A stretch of DNA of 27,055 nt from positions 1 through 27,055 of IMG/VR virus record IMGVR_UViG_3300047276_000510. One strand, 5' to 3'. The translations under genes and the position numbers were made by a program. Below are positions 16,124 through 24,778 of the stretch, one piece after another; position 1 is the stretch's first letter; each line of letters opens with the position of its first letter. The notes under the pieces are model-generated. The model was not told the origin of the DNA. It saw only the letters and a program-made list of their open reading frames with translations, and did no database searches. Origin of the DNA: a virus.

Positions 16124-16146
16124 ATGTAGTTTATTTATTTGGTTTG
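16124..16146 (-). promoter_or_regulatory. A-rich translation leader, copy 1 (AACTACATATGG type)
   Basis: The 23 bases before this ATG on the minus strand end in AAATAAATAAACTACATATGG. The first eight bases counted back from the ATG are identical to those before the scaffold gene (19178-19200), as is a further TTTAT block. There is no Shine-Dalgarno sequence. A-rich leaders of this kind are typical of Bacteroidetes translation starts. Confidence 0.5.
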
Positions 16147-16151
16147 TTTTG

Positions 16152-16308
16152 CAGAGTGATTCCCACTGAAGGGAGAGCGATTAGGAGACACCCTAACCCA
16201 ACACTCTGTAACTTGAGAAGAGCTCCCCCACTCTGAAGTGGGGGGCAATCTCTTCTCGGTATATGTGTGCTTCCAGTGGAAGCAGATCTGCAATACTGAG
16301 ACTGCAGA
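16152..16308 (-). ncRNA. Densely folded intergenic RNA after the major capsid gene
   Basis: This 190-base gap (16124-16315) codes for nothing convincing but contains stacked inverted repeats. In transcript order they are: 6-bp stem 16287-16308 (TCTGCA arms); 6-bp stem 16269-16283 with a 3-base loop; a two-part hairpin with 8-bp outer stem 16215-16222/16250-16257 and 7-bp inner G-C stem 16225-16231/16238-16244; and a 7-bp stem 16152-16158/16202-16208 enclosing two small hairpins (16161-16174 and 16181-16196), giving a possible three-way junction. None is followed by a T-run, so a plain terminator is unlikely. mRNA protection, processing or attenuation downstream of the capsid message, or an independent small RNA, are options. 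Confidence 0.55.
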
Positions 16309-16315
16309 GGAGTTC

Positions 16316-17869
16316 TTAGAACTGTGGGATTTCCTCAATCAGAACTGTACGAGACAAGTCCTCAATGAATACATCACAACGATCCTTCATCCAGATTTCG
16401 TATCCTGGGAATTTGTTCGCAGAGCTCATACCCTGAGACTTAGCAAAGCCTAAGTGGTGGCGAGTTCCATCGATATAACCCCAAGTCATAGAAGGAGCAC
16501 CCTTCATACGAACTTCACGGATGTTGTTAACCAAAGAACCATCAGACATTGGAGATACGTCGAACACCATGAATACAGGAGTTGACTTCTTGTTCTGTCC
16601 AAATTCCAGGTTAGTTTGAGGCAGGTCAAGTTCTTTCAGGTGAATCAGTTCAACACGACCAGTCTCACGAGTAACCATTGCATCGAATGCAAAGTTGTAA
16701 GTGATGTGTTGTCCTTCTCCCTGCATGTAACGGTTTCCGCTATCAGCCATGAAGGTAAGACCACTGTTCAAAGCGTCATTCTTCAAAGCCTGCTGGAACA
16801 CGTCAAAACCAGCTTCGTTAGTATACATTTTAACGCGACGGTCCTTAACATCAACACGACGATAGAACAAGTCACCAAACACTGAACGGATCAGGTTAGC
16901 AGTGAACTCTCCACGGTTGTATTGAACCAGGTTACCGTTATTACGCATACGATGGTAAACACCAGCTGAAGTACGCTTCAACTCTTGCTTGCTACCGTTA
17001 GTCTTAACAGTACCAGGACGAGACCAAATCATACGCTTAACTTTCAACTCAAGCATAGACTTACGCATCCAGAACTCAATAAATGGCTCCCACTTAACAT
17101 CGTTACGAGTTAAAGGAAGTTGGTTACGACGCTGAGGTGCGTACACTAAGATATCCAAAGGCTGACCTTTAGAGTCTCTCATCATTTTGTCATCAGCCCA
17201 CTCAGTGATTTTGTGCTCAAAACCATATGCAGAACCTAAAGATTCAAACATTGTGATTTGCTCACCCAAACGAGGAAGACCTAACAAATCTTGGTCGAAC
17301 TCACCAATTGCAGCATCAACCAGCTCTAATTCAATACCTACTTGTAAGAAGGTAGAGCTAACGAAGTCTACAGTTGGGTTGTCAGTCACCAAAGTGAAGC
17401 TATAAAGGAAGCCCATGTTCCAAGGAACGGGATCCTTAATAACGTAAAAGCGAGGACCATACTGACGGCTACCAACAGAAACGATTGCGTTCTTAGAGAA
17501 CTCGTTTGTGTCAAGAACCAATTGGAACTCTTGACCATCGATACCAGGCTTGCTCAACTCAAGAGTTGCAGATGGAACATCGATGATTTTGGGGAATTTG
17601 TAGGGAACAGCTACTTGCCATTTCCAAGCATCGCTATTATTATCAATGTAATAAGGCGTGCTTTTGTTGATCATGTCTAGGAAGTCATTGCTGTACAGAG
17701 AGCTCTGTGTATAGAGGCTGATGATCTTCTTATCATAATCAGCAGGCTCAGTTGAGTGAAAGCTCTCCAGGTGGTTAGCGTCAGTTAGCTTACCTACAGC
17801 ACGCTTGTCCATTGATGCGACACGAGCATACGTGAAGCCAGTTAAACCTGGGATTGTTTGAATTGCCAT
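16316..17869 (-). CDS. Major capsid protein (HK97-fold, crAss-like)
   Basis: This 517-residue protein is close to the length of known crAss-like major capsid proteins (about 500). It starts with MAIQTIPGLTGFTYARVASM and has an N-terminal arm with many charged residues. A beta-rich middle includes a GSRQYGPRFYVIKDP strand pair, and a central helix-strand unit (about 205-260) contains FESLGSAYGFEHKITEWADD. A region rich in Arg/Lys (LKVKRMIWSRPGTVKTNG) precedes the C-terminal part (IREVRMKGAPSMTWGYIDG, near 445-465). Its place after the scaffold gene and before the folded intergenic region fits a highly expressed capsid gene. The leader contains AAAGGATAACAAAATGG, one of the few starts here with a purine-rich, Shine-Dalgarno-like stretch. 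No protease or maturation site is obvious. Confidence 0.85.
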   Translation of the reverse strand: MAIQTIPGLTGFTYARVASMDKRAVGKLTDANHLESFHSTEPADYDKKIISLYTQSSLYSNDFLDMINKSTPYYIDNNSDAWKWQVAVPYKFPKIIDVPSATLELSKPGIDGQEFQLVLDTNEFSKNAIVSVGSRQYGPRFYVIKDPVPWNMGFLYSFTLVTDNPTVDFVSSTFLQVGIELELVDAAIGEFDQDLLGLPRLGEQITMFESLGSAYGFEHKITEWADDKMMRDSKGQPLDILVYAPQRRNQLPLTRNDVKWEPFIEFWMRKSMLELKVKRMIWSRPGTVKTNGSKQELKRTSAGVYHRMRNNGNLVQYNRGEFTANLIRSVFGDLFYRRVDVKDRRVKMYTNEAGFDVFQQALKNDALNSGLTFMADSGNRYMQGEGQHITYNFAFDAMVTRETGRVELIHLKELDLPQTNLEFGQNKKSTPVFMVFDVSPMSDGSLVNNIREVRMKGAPSMTWGYIDGTRHHLGFAKSQGMSSANKFPGYEIWMKDRCDVFIEDLSRTVLIEEIPQF

Positions 17870-17896
17870 TTTGTTATCCTTTTATTTAATGAAAAT

Positions 17897-19177
17897 TTAT
17901 AAGAACCATGAATTTTGCTTAGAAGGCTGAGAGCTACTTGCTGGTGACTTAGCTCGTGTCACTTGTCTAGCCACTTCCTCAAACATTGCGTTTGATTTCT
18001 TTGTAACGCCTGTTTTTTGGATGGTAGATAATGTAGGATCTTTTTCTAGGATCTTTAGGAGGAGAGCAACCTTCACTTTTGTTGCATGGTTCTCAGGTCT
18101 CTTCAATTCCAAGATGGTCTTGTCAAAATCAGTCAGGGTTTCACCAGACTGGGTTTTGTACTTATCTACCAGTAGGAAGTCTTGTAGTTCGGTGGCCAAC
18201 TTGGGATTGATGGGGATTCCATCAAACTCCTTGGATTTCAGCTTTTCCTGTAGGACTTGCTGAACATTCTGGATGTATTGGTTTTTAATTGCTTGCTTCT
18301 GTTGGAGTTCTTGCTCAGCTCTTTGCTCCATTTGAGCTAGTTTCTGGGCTTCCTTCTTAACCAACACTTTGTGGTGCTTTGTAGCAACGCTTTCCAAATC
18401 ACCGTAGTTTTTCAGCCTTTCAACTTCTGTATCGATGTCTTCAGCTTCAAAACCTTGATCAGCTAATGCTTGTTTAATCACTGTCACCTGATTATTCTCT
18501 TGTGACAGGTCCATTTCAGCAAAGCTGACTACATTATTATAAGCTCCAAAGTATTCTTTGGGATTAACGCCCTTTACGAATATAGCATCGAACGCTTGTT
18601 GATAGTCTTCACCAAACTGACCAATGAAGCTATTTACCATCTCAATTGCTCCTTTCTTCTTCTCATTTTGGAAGCGCTCCAGGAACTCTTCAGGAGTGGA
18701 AATGTTTACATCTTCTTCATCTTCATCTTTGGAGAACACACCAAGTTTAAAAAGGTCACGAGAAAGAGCAGTGAATTGACTCACCTGTTCTTCTCCTTCT
18801 ACCTGATCATCATCAGCAGGAGTATCTTCAGCAGGTTTTGCTTCAGCAGCCTTTTTCTTAACTGGTTGAGGATCAGCATCTTCTGCATCATCCTCACTCT
18901 CATCATTGTCACCTAGGAAGTTTGAAATCATCTCCTGAGCAGAAGGTTCTTTACCTTCTTCTGTAGGAACAATCTCTTTTCCTTTAGGAACATCGGGTTT
19001 AGGGGTTGGAGCAGGAGGTTCAGCATCTTTTACAATCTTCTGAATATCATCAGGACTTCCTGTAGAAGTTTCAGGAGAAAGCAGATCGTTCAACAACTCT
19101 GCACCACCAGGTCCCATTTCCATAGTATTTTCAATACTAAAGTTCCCGAATGACGGGGTCTCAAGGTTCTCAGCCAT
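17897..19177 (-). CDS. Capsid scaffolding protein
   Basis: This 426-residue, highly charged protein has an N-terminal third that is Pro/Glu/Asp-rich and disordered (PAPTPKPDVPKG, DNDESEDDAEDADP). A helical middle (about 120-330) has long Glu/Gln/Lys coiled-coil stretches (QMEQRAEQELQQKQAIKNQY). A C-terminal basic segment ends QPSKQNSWFL, where scaffold proteins often bind the capsid subunit. The composition, coiled coil, size and position right before the major capsid gene are those of a phage scaffold. It leads a transcript: a promoter at 19209-19239 sits about 30 bases upstream, followed by an A-rich leader shared with the gene at 15155-16123. No protease motif is seen, so it is unlikely to be a fused maturation protease. 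Confidence 0.82.
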   Translation of the reverse strand: MAENLETPSFGNFSIENTMEMGPGGAELLNDLLSPETSTGSPDDIQKIVKDAEPPAPTPKPDVPKGKEIVPTEEGKEPSAQEMISNFLGDNDESEDDAEDADPQPVKKKAAEAKPAEDTPADDDQVEGEEQVSQFTALSRDLFKLGVFSKDEDEEDVNISTPEEFLERFQNEKKKGAIEMVNSFIGQFGEDYQQAFDAIFVKGVNPKEYFGAYNNVVSFAEMDLSQENNQVTVIKQALADQGFEAEDIDTEVERLKNYGDLESVATKHHKVLVKKEAQKLAQMEQRAEQELQQKQAIKNQYIQNVQQVLQEKLKSKEFDGIPINPKLATELQDFLLVDKYKTQSGETLTDFDKTILELKRPENHATKVKVALLLKILEKDPTLSTIQKTGVTKKSNAMFEEVARQVTRAKSPASSSQPSKQNSWFL

Positions 19178-19200
19178 ATGTAGTTGTTTTATATTGGTTT
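19178..19200 (-). promoter_or_regulatory. A-rich translation leader, copy 2 (AACTACATATGG type)
   Basis: The leader before the scaffold ATG ends in AAAACAACTACATATGG on the minus strand and shares its last 12 bases (AACTACATATGG, start codon included) with the leader at 16124-16146, plus nearby TTTAT and GG positions. It replaces a Shine-Dalgarno sequence and probably marks efficient starts. Confidence 0.5.
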
Positions 19201-19208
19201 ATGAAACG

Positions 19209-19239
19209 TAAAAGTATATAATACCTATTGAACCACAAA
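19209..19239 (-). promoter_or_regulatory. Bacteroidetes-type promoter for scaffold and major capsid genes
   Basis: On the minus strand TTTG (19236-19239) is followed after 19 bases by TACTTTTA (19209-19216), one base off the TAnnTTTG consensus. The expected start is near 19202, giving a leader of about 25 bases to the scaffold ATG at 19177. The 120-base gap 19178-19297 has no other function that I can see. Confidence 0.6.
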
Positions 19240-19297
19240 GAGTTATGTATCTATATTGACCTTTTTCAGATATAATATAGCATTAATATAATTTACT

Positions 19298-19828
19298 CTA
19301 ATCAAGTTTGTTTATCACTGTGTCATTTATGAGCCTAAAACTCTTGATTGGGGCTAGGTCAGTGAGGGTGACTTGTTGAATTTCAACGCCCCACTTCCTA
19401 GCCTCTACCCTTGCTTTCTTCGTAAGGGTATTATCAATCTCAGGGTCAATGCACTCATCTAGAGTTTTGTCCATGATAATATTCTTGATAATAGACTGGG
19501 TCATGTCAGATATAGCATCCTGAGCATCATACACTTCTAGAATGAAGGTTTGGATGTCAGCTATCCTATACTTAATCACTCCTTTCACCACAATGTTCTG
19601 CTTGTCTTTTGTATACAAGCTCTGTGGAGGAAGGCTCAACGTGGTTACCACTACGTGCTGTTCCATTGGATCATCCACAAATGGAATGCGCCAGTGGAAT
19701 CCAGGTTTAGCTACCCTATGGAATTTACCAAACCTTAGAACAACTGCTTCCTCATAATCCCTCACAATGAAGAAAGGAAGCAGTTGCTCAAACCAGTTTA
19801 CAATTAGGTCTATGAGCCTATCAAACAT
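19298..19828 (-). CDS. SPFH / Band-7 (stomatin-prohibitin-like) protein
   Basis: This 176-residue protein is a minimal Band-7 protein. Residues 5-22 (LIDLIVNWFEQLLPFFIV) form a hydrophobic/amphipathic stretch that could lie in or on a membrane. Family landmarks follow: VVLRFGKFHRVAKPGFHWRIP (29-49), LYTKDKQNIVVKGVIKYRI (71-89) and KWGVEIQQVTLTDLAPIKS (145-163). It stops at the end of the SPFH domain and lacks the C-terminal coiled coil that stomatins (about 250-300 residues) use to form rings. Its ATG overlaps the portal stop by one base (TAATG), so it is made with the terminase-portal unit. SPFH proteins organise membrane microdomains or chaperone membrane proteases. A role at the host membrane during assembly or lysis is inference. 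Confidence 0.9.
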   Translation of the reverse strand: MFDRLIDLIVNWFEQLLPFFIVRDYEEAVVLRFGKFHRVAKPGFHWRIPFVDDPMEQHVVVTTLSLPPQSLYTKDKQNIVVKGVIKYRIADIQTFILEVYDAQDAISDMTQSIIKNIIMDKTLDECIDPEIDNTLTKKARVEARKWGVEIQQVTLTDLAPIKSFRLINDTVINKLD

Positions 19829-22419
19829 TATTTCTTAGGTTTAGGTTGTTTAGCCCTTCCCTTTGCATTTTCTTTTGCTATTGCTAGATCGTTTGCTTGG
19901 TTCTCTCTAGCCACCTGAAGCTTTTCTCTTTCAACAGCCAGCTTCTCAGCAGCAAGCTTATTCTTACTATTGATGTCAGCCATCTTTGCTTCAAAGTCTC
20001 TGCTAGCTTTAGATTGTTCTGCAGCTAACTTACTGATTTCTAATACATCAGGTGTACCACTAGCATCAATATCACTTAATGGTCCCACCTTAGCTTCAGC
20101 AGCAATCAAGGCAATCTCTTTCTTATTAATCCTGTCAAGCTCGTTCTGGTAGTTCTCGTTTGCAATGTCTTGCTCCTTCATAGCCTGAGCCTGTTGGATT
20201 TGAGCAGCTGCAATTTCTCTTTGTTGTTCAATCTGTTGCTGTTGCTGTTGCAACTGTTGCTGTTGAATAGCATCTTGCTTATCACGCAACTCTTTGAATA
20301 CCTTCTTCATAGCTCTCATAGACTTAGTGCTATAAAGCTCAATAACGTCGTACAAGCTACCACCATTCTGAATAACAGCCTGAGAAAGCTGACGAAGCTC
20401 ATTGAACATTTGTGTATCTTCAGGACGGTTTGTCAAGAACACCTTCAGATCACGGAACTTTAAATCAGAACCATTCACTGTAACAAATGCAGACTCACCC
20501 TCATTTGTAATATAGCTGAGAGTGGACTGAGGCTTCTTAGATTCTACATACAGAGCAGCATCTATAATTGCTTGATAGAGCTGACCCATTACATATTCAT
20601 GTGCTACAAACAGAGGTTCTGTTTGAGAGTATGATTGTTGTACAGCTGTATTAACACCTGTAGCAGACTCACTAGCTGAGATGGAACCAAGTCTTTGTCT
20701 ACTCATACCTACTAGTTCCCAACACTCATTCTTAACTTGTTGAGCAAGTGTATAACGAGATTGAATCTCTTGTGTACGTGTAAGGTCAATATCTCTAAAC
20801 TGGTTGAAGCTAGATGGGCTCTTCAGGTTTTCTGGAGAGTCATCAATAAACACAACACCACGATTACGAGCTTCCATTTCCCAGATGTCTAATGCATCTT
20901 GAGCATCACCATCCTTTGGAACAGGAATATGACGAATTGATGTTAAATACACTTTACCAACTTCCTTCTCAAGAAGCTTGTAAAGCTGGTTCATACACAC
21001 ATTGTATAACACCTGGAAAGGCTTCATCAAGTCAACTAGACTCTTAGCCTCTGTGTTCTTCACCTCAAAGGTTGTACCAATGATTGGACAATAGTTAAGA
21101 AGTTTGAAAGGTTTAACATGATAAATATCTGGACCAACTTTAGTTCCTTGGTACCACTGATTAATCCATCCCCACTCTAAAGACTGTTGAGTAGGAATAG
21201 TGCCACTCTTGTAGTTTTCATCAACAAGAACAGACTGTTCGTTACCAAGCTCATCTAAATAAATGAGTTTACCAATCTTCTTCTTACTAATCCAATAGGA
21301 ACGTACAACAACATACTTATATCCAAAGGAGCTTACATTAGAAGTGAGTCCTAAAAAATCTTTAAGACCATCATTGTTCTCCTTCATTTCACTCTCGATA
21401 ATCATACGGGTCTGAAGAACCAGTGGATCATATGTGTCATACATCACTGAATCAATACCAGGTATTGCATCAGGATTGCCCAAATTTGATTCACGGACAT
21501 TAATTAGTCCATAGTCTTGGAGAGAACTTCTTAGATGGTCAATTTCTTCTTTAGTGAGATCAGGAATGCTTTCAATAATTTCAGAAAGCTCCATCACTTG
21601 TACAGTACCAGCAGCATAAGCACCTTGTGCTCTACCTGTAGGATCAGAAATATATTTTCTATCAGGTGTAGTGAGGAACCATGTATTCTTGGGGTTAGCC
21701 ACCTCAATGTTAAACCCAAGCTTGGAGTTATCCTCATATATGTGATAGAACTCCCTTCCAGATATAAGCAAATCACGGAAGGCATCTTCTGACTTTTCTT
21801 TTAGGTTGAACTCAGCCTTCTGACAAGTGAGAACGTGGTTAGCCCACTTCTCAGCAACAGATGTGTAGCTGTCTAGGACATCTTTCACATCTTCCATTGT
21901 CATTTGATTAAGCTGCTCTTCATCTATCTCTTGTCCTGTGAGAGCTGCTTGCTGTAAAATCTTTTGTCTAGCTTGAGAGATGACATACTCTTGAAGAATA
22001 CCAGTTTTAAACTCTAGCTCTTCAGCTTTACTATCATCATCGAAAGCTTTAACACGAAAAGTATCTGGACGCTTTGTTATCTCACCAACCAACTCGTTTA
22101 CAGGAGTGGTCATGATAGAATACATCTTTACATATGAAGGAAGTTGTAAATCAGCTGTTAATACATCTGTAAAACTTCTTACTTGAGGCTCTTGATAGAA
22201 ATCCTCCATGCGAAGAATACCTTTTATTAAGTCATAGTTCTTGACAAAGGTGTCACGGTTCTTTACATACTCAGCATATGCCTTGTTTGCAAAGTAGTCC
22301 ATGGTATTCTTAATCCAACTCTCATCTTGCTTCTCCTTGTCAGTTTTAAACTGATCAGGAAATATGTTTAGATAGGCATATCTAATCGTAGCATCTTTGG
22401 TATATCTAATGATAGCCAT
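19828..22419 (-). CDS. Portal protein with long coiled-coil C-terminus
   Basis: This 863-residue protein overlaps the TerL stop by one base (TAATG). The N-terminal 600 residues show portal-like features: an early helical part (DFYQEPQVRSFTDVLTADLQ), clip/stem-like strands, and around 570-590 the segment SRQRLGSISASESATGVNTA with a following helix. Residues 702-863 are almost wholly helical and contain a Gln-rich run (714-735), then Ala/Lys/Glu coiled coil and a basic tail ending KGRAKQPKPKK. Long C-terminal extensions like this are known in crAss-like portals. Residues 783-794 (DIDASGTPDVLE) match an EF-hand-type Ca-binding loop. It should form the dodecameric DNA gate between head and tail. 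Confidence 0.83.
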   Translation of the reverse strand: MAIIRYTKDATIRYAYLNIFPDQFKTDKEKQDESWIKNTMDYFANKAYAEYVKNRDTFVKNYDLIKGILRMEDFYQEPQVRSFTDVLTADLQLPSYVKMYSIMTTPVNELVGEITKRPDTFRVKAFDDDSKAEELEFKTGILQEYVISQARQKILQQAALTGQEIDEEQLNQMTMEDVKDVLDSYTSVAEKWANHVLTCQKAEFNLKEKSEDAFRDLLISGREFYHIYEDNSKLGFNIEVANPKNTWFLTTPDRKYISDPTGRAQGAYAAGTVQVMELSEIIESIPDLTKEEIDHLRSSLQDYGLINVRESNLGNPDAIPGIDSVMYDTYDPLVLQTRMIIESEMKENNDGLKDFLGLTSNVSSFGYKYVVVRSYWISKKKIGKLIYLDELGNEQSVLVDENYKSGTIPTQQSLEWGWINQWYQGTKVGPDIYHVKPFKLLNYCPIIGTTFEVKNTEAKSLVDLMKPFQVLYNVCMNQLYKLLEKEVGKVYLTSIRHIPVPKDGDAQDALDIWEMEARNRGVVFIDDSPENLKSPSSFNQFRDIDLTRTQEIQSRYTLAQQVKNECWELVGMSRQRLGSISASESATGVNTAVQQSYSQTEPLFVAHEYVMGQLYQAIIDAALYVESKKPQSTLSYITNEGESAFVTVNGSDLKFRDLKVFLTNRPEDTQMFNELRQLSQAVIQNGGSLYDVIELYSTKSMRAMKKVFKELRDKQDAIQQQQLQQQQQQIEQQREIAAAQIQQAQAMKEQDIANENYQNELDRINKKEIALIAAEAKVGPLSDIDASGTPDVLEISKLAAEQSKASRDFEAKMADINSKNKLAAEKLAVEREKLQVARENQANDLAIAKENAKGRAKQPKPKK

Positions 22420-24446
22420 TATGTAAAAAGTTTACTTTTTTTCCTTTTATTAAATAACCCACGAGATTCTGTAAACAGAACATTCTTCTTATTGGGTTTA
22501 AATATCGCGTTTATTCTGGGATCATCAGATCCTCCCACTTTACCAAGCACAGGATTCATTTTAAGAGCCTGAGCAATAGCAAGTTCTGCAGCAACAATAC
22601 GGTCAAAGTTACCCTGATCGTTATACTGGATAATCTCTTCCAGTAGAACAGGATCAAATATCTTTGACACACCTGTCACTTCTTTAGTCACATTACCTTC
22701 TTCATCCTTCTCTGTATACACCACTTCCTCCATATACTTCTTCAGACAGTTATGAAGATAGTCTCTTATCTTATCTGATGAACGGTGTACACCATAATCA
22801 CGTTTCACTGTTGTGCCAGGCACCACCTCTTTCAACCAATCAGGTTGCTTCTCCAAATAATGTGCATCTCCTTTCGCTTTCATGTATTCTATAAAGGAGA
22901 TATCATCATTCTCACAAAGCGTTCTAGCATTGTAATACTTGATAAGCAATCTAGCCTGTTCTTCCCAGGTTTCTTTCTTATCAGGACGTGCACAATACGA
23001 AGCTACGAACATATCCTGATATTTCTCTCCTGTAATATCATGCATACGCTTATATATGTATACAGATCCTAGAGAAGTGGAATATGCAGCTTGTCCTTGT
23101 CTATAAGGGTCAACTCCTGCTACATACAGTCCATACGGAGGGTTCTCAATAGGAAACTCGTATATAACAACAGGAGCATCTTTCAGATCGCTGTTTTTAA
23201 GGGGGAAGTTGGTTATAGGCTGTTTGTCTGTGAACTCATGAGAGATATTCTCACCATCATGGAACAAAACAACAGGAGTGCCTGTACGCCCCTGGTTAAG
23301 CAGTCTACCTTTTTGACGTTTAGCTGCTTCTATATCAAATATGTTTGTATCCTCATTTAGAAAGATGTCATCCACCTCTAGTGGGTAGTACATCTTCTCT
23401 TTCAGATAGGCCACTCTATCACCTGCCTTCTTAAGACGTTCTAGATTGCCTTCTGTTATTTGTTTAGCTTTCTCCTCATTACTCACCAACATCTTAATGT
23501 TGTGGAGATCGCTTCCTTCAGGCTGTCCCAAAAACTCGCCCAACGTACTTTCTTCTTTAGCTTCCATTCGATATTTATACGAAATAAACAAGCCATGAAC
23601 ACGTCTTTCGTCTTTCTCATTATTGTAAGTTAGGAAGTTAAAGTTGTCTGCATCAAACATTAAGCTCTTTGCATCCATGAATCTCTTCATATCACCACCA
23701 GTACCAGTGAGAATAGGAGAGCAGCCCCATCCATATGGTGTGGTGAAACCTGGTACAGCAGCTTGGAAGCCTCGAAGGAAATTACCTTTACCAATCTCAT
23801 CGATAATTAGTTTACGTGGTTTAGTACCTGCAATTGCCTCTTCGTTATTACCTTCATCCAGGTTACGGATGAGGATCTGGGAGAAGGGTATACGTTCTCC
23901 TGATTTAGTCTTAATACCTAGGGTGACTTGGTTTTTCCAGTTGTCCTCCACTCTCTGCCATCTCCATGCTTCAGGCAAAAAGTTGAGGCCCTTGTCCAGC
24001 TTATCTGTGATCAGCTTTATATCGGGGGCATTTAACCCAGCGATCACATTCTGGGAGTTTTCATCAAATGTAGCGCCCCACCCTATGTAAGAAGCCTCTA
24101 AAACAGACTTGGCAAAACGTCGTATACCTAGTATTACCAAGCCCTTTTTTTCTTGTTGTGCCCTGTCTATCTCACTTGTCACCAACCATTCGTTATCACG
24201 CAACAGGGGATTGGCATATTTCTGGTAGATGCGTCCTCTTTCATCAATAACATCCACCTCTGTGTGCCACATGTTCAGGTGCCAGTAAAGGAATGGGTTG
24301 ATATACATCCCATTCATTAAGCACCCGTTCAGACATATTTCTCTATGAAAGTCAAAAAACGGCTTATACTCTGCTGACTCACGGTCAGGCAGACGCCCCT
24401 GGTTAATAAACCAGTCTTTGTAGTCTATGCTTTTAACCCCATTCAT
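22419..24446 (-). CDS. terL: Terminase large subunit (TerL)
   Basis: This 675-residue protein carries both motor and nuclease motifs. The ATPase has a Walker A variant GIRRFAKS at 107-114, Walker B KLIIDEIG at 212-219, and a coupling motif SPILTGTGGD at 243-252. The RNase H-like nuclease has D446 in AGVDPYRQG, an acidic cluster near E512 (LCENDD) and D558 in SSDKIRD, the usual three acidic metal ligands. The enzyme drives ATP-powered DNA packaging and cuts the concatemer. Its start overlaps the TGA of the preceding 111-residue gene (ATGA) and its TAA overlaps the portal ATG, so packaging genes are made together. The length fits large terminases of crAss-like phages. Confidence 0.93.
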   Translation of the reverse strand: MNGVKSIDYKDWFINQGRLPDRESAEYKPFFDFHREICLNGCLMNGMYINPFLYWHLNMWHTEVDVIDERGRIYQKYANPLLRDNEWLVTSEIDRAQQEKKGLVILGIRRFAKSVLEASYIGWGATFDENSQNVIAGLNAPDIKLITDKLDKGLNFLPEAWRWQRVEDNWKNQVTLGIKTKSGERIPFSQILIRNLDEGNNEEAIAGTKPRKLIIDEIGKGNFLRGFQAAVPGFTTPYGWGCSPILTGTGGDMKRFMDAKSLMFDADNFNFLTYNNEKDERRVHGLFISYKYRMEAKEESTLGEFLGQPEGSDLHNIKMLVSNEEKAKQITEGNLERLKKAGDRVAYLKEKMYYPLEVDDIFLNEDTNIFDIEAAKRQKGRLLNQGRTGTPVVLFHDGENISHEFTDKQPITNFPLKNSDLKDAPVVIYEFPIENPPYGLYVAGVDPYRQGQAAYSTSLGSVYIYKRMHDITGEKYQDMFVASYCARPDKKETWEEQARLLIKYYNARTLCENDDISFIEYMKAKGDAHYLEKQPDWLKEVVPGTTVKRDYGVHRSSDKIRDYLHNCLKKYMEEVVYTEKDEEGNVTKEVTGVSKIFDPVLLEEIIQYNDQGNFDRIVAAELAIAQALKMNPVLGKVGGSDDPRINAIFKPNKKNVLFTESRGLFNKRKKSKLFT

Positions 24447-24778
24447 CGTCTGCTCTTAAGGAAGTCTTCAGCCATGGAGCTTAATTCTCCATTACCTCTC
24501 ACTTCCACCTTAGCTTCTTCCTTCTCACGTAGTTTCTCAACCACTTCAAGAAGAGCCAGATAATTCTTCATGGTTTCCTGGATGAACTTACCTTGTGCTT
24601 CAATAGAGGCAATCACCATAGGTAGCATACCACCCTTGGCTGTAGGTTTCCACTCAATCCTATCTTTTAACTCATGAAGAGGATTAGCATCCACATAAGC
24701 TTTCCAGCTTTGGAGCTGTTGTTCAGCCCAGTCTAGCTCAGCATTAATGTATGTAGTTTTTTTAATAGTCTTCGCCAT
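24443..24778 (-). CDS. Probable terminase small subunit
   Basis: This 111-residue protein is largely helical. A charged N-terminus (MAKTIKKTTYINAELDWAEQ) leads to WKAYVDANPLHELKDRIEWK, then an amphipathic helix (EAQGKFIQETMKNYLALLEVVEKLREKEEAK) and a short acidic tail. It has no HTH that I can point to. It sits directly before TerL and overlaps its ATG (ATGA), the usual place of the DNA-recognising small subunit. The call rests on position, size and coiled coil rather than on a conserved motif, so it could also be an unrelated TerL partner. Confidence 0.5.
   Translation of the reverse strand: MAKTIKKTTYINAELDWAEQQLQSWKAYVDANPLHELKDRIEWKPTAKGGMLPMVIASIEAQGKFIQETMKNYLALLEVVEKLREKEEAKVEVRGNGELSSMAEDFLKSRR

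Noticed and set aside
16152-16208. tRNA gene
   Set aside because: A 7-bp closing stem is present, but the element is only 57 bases long, lacks a T-loop consensus and has no anticodon arm.
16135-16338. 67-codon minus-strand frame across the folded intergenic region
   Set aside because: It overlaps the major capsid gene and its product lacks a plausible fold; the inverted repeats explain the sequence better.
20220-20280. Gln-codon repeat in the portal as a separate repeat element
   Set aside because: The mixed CAA/CAG run is part of the coiled-coil coding sequence and needs no separate explanation.
23644-24090. 148-codon plus-strand frame inside terL
   Set aside because: Antisense to the ATPase motifs of TerL; Ser/Pro-rich with no family features.
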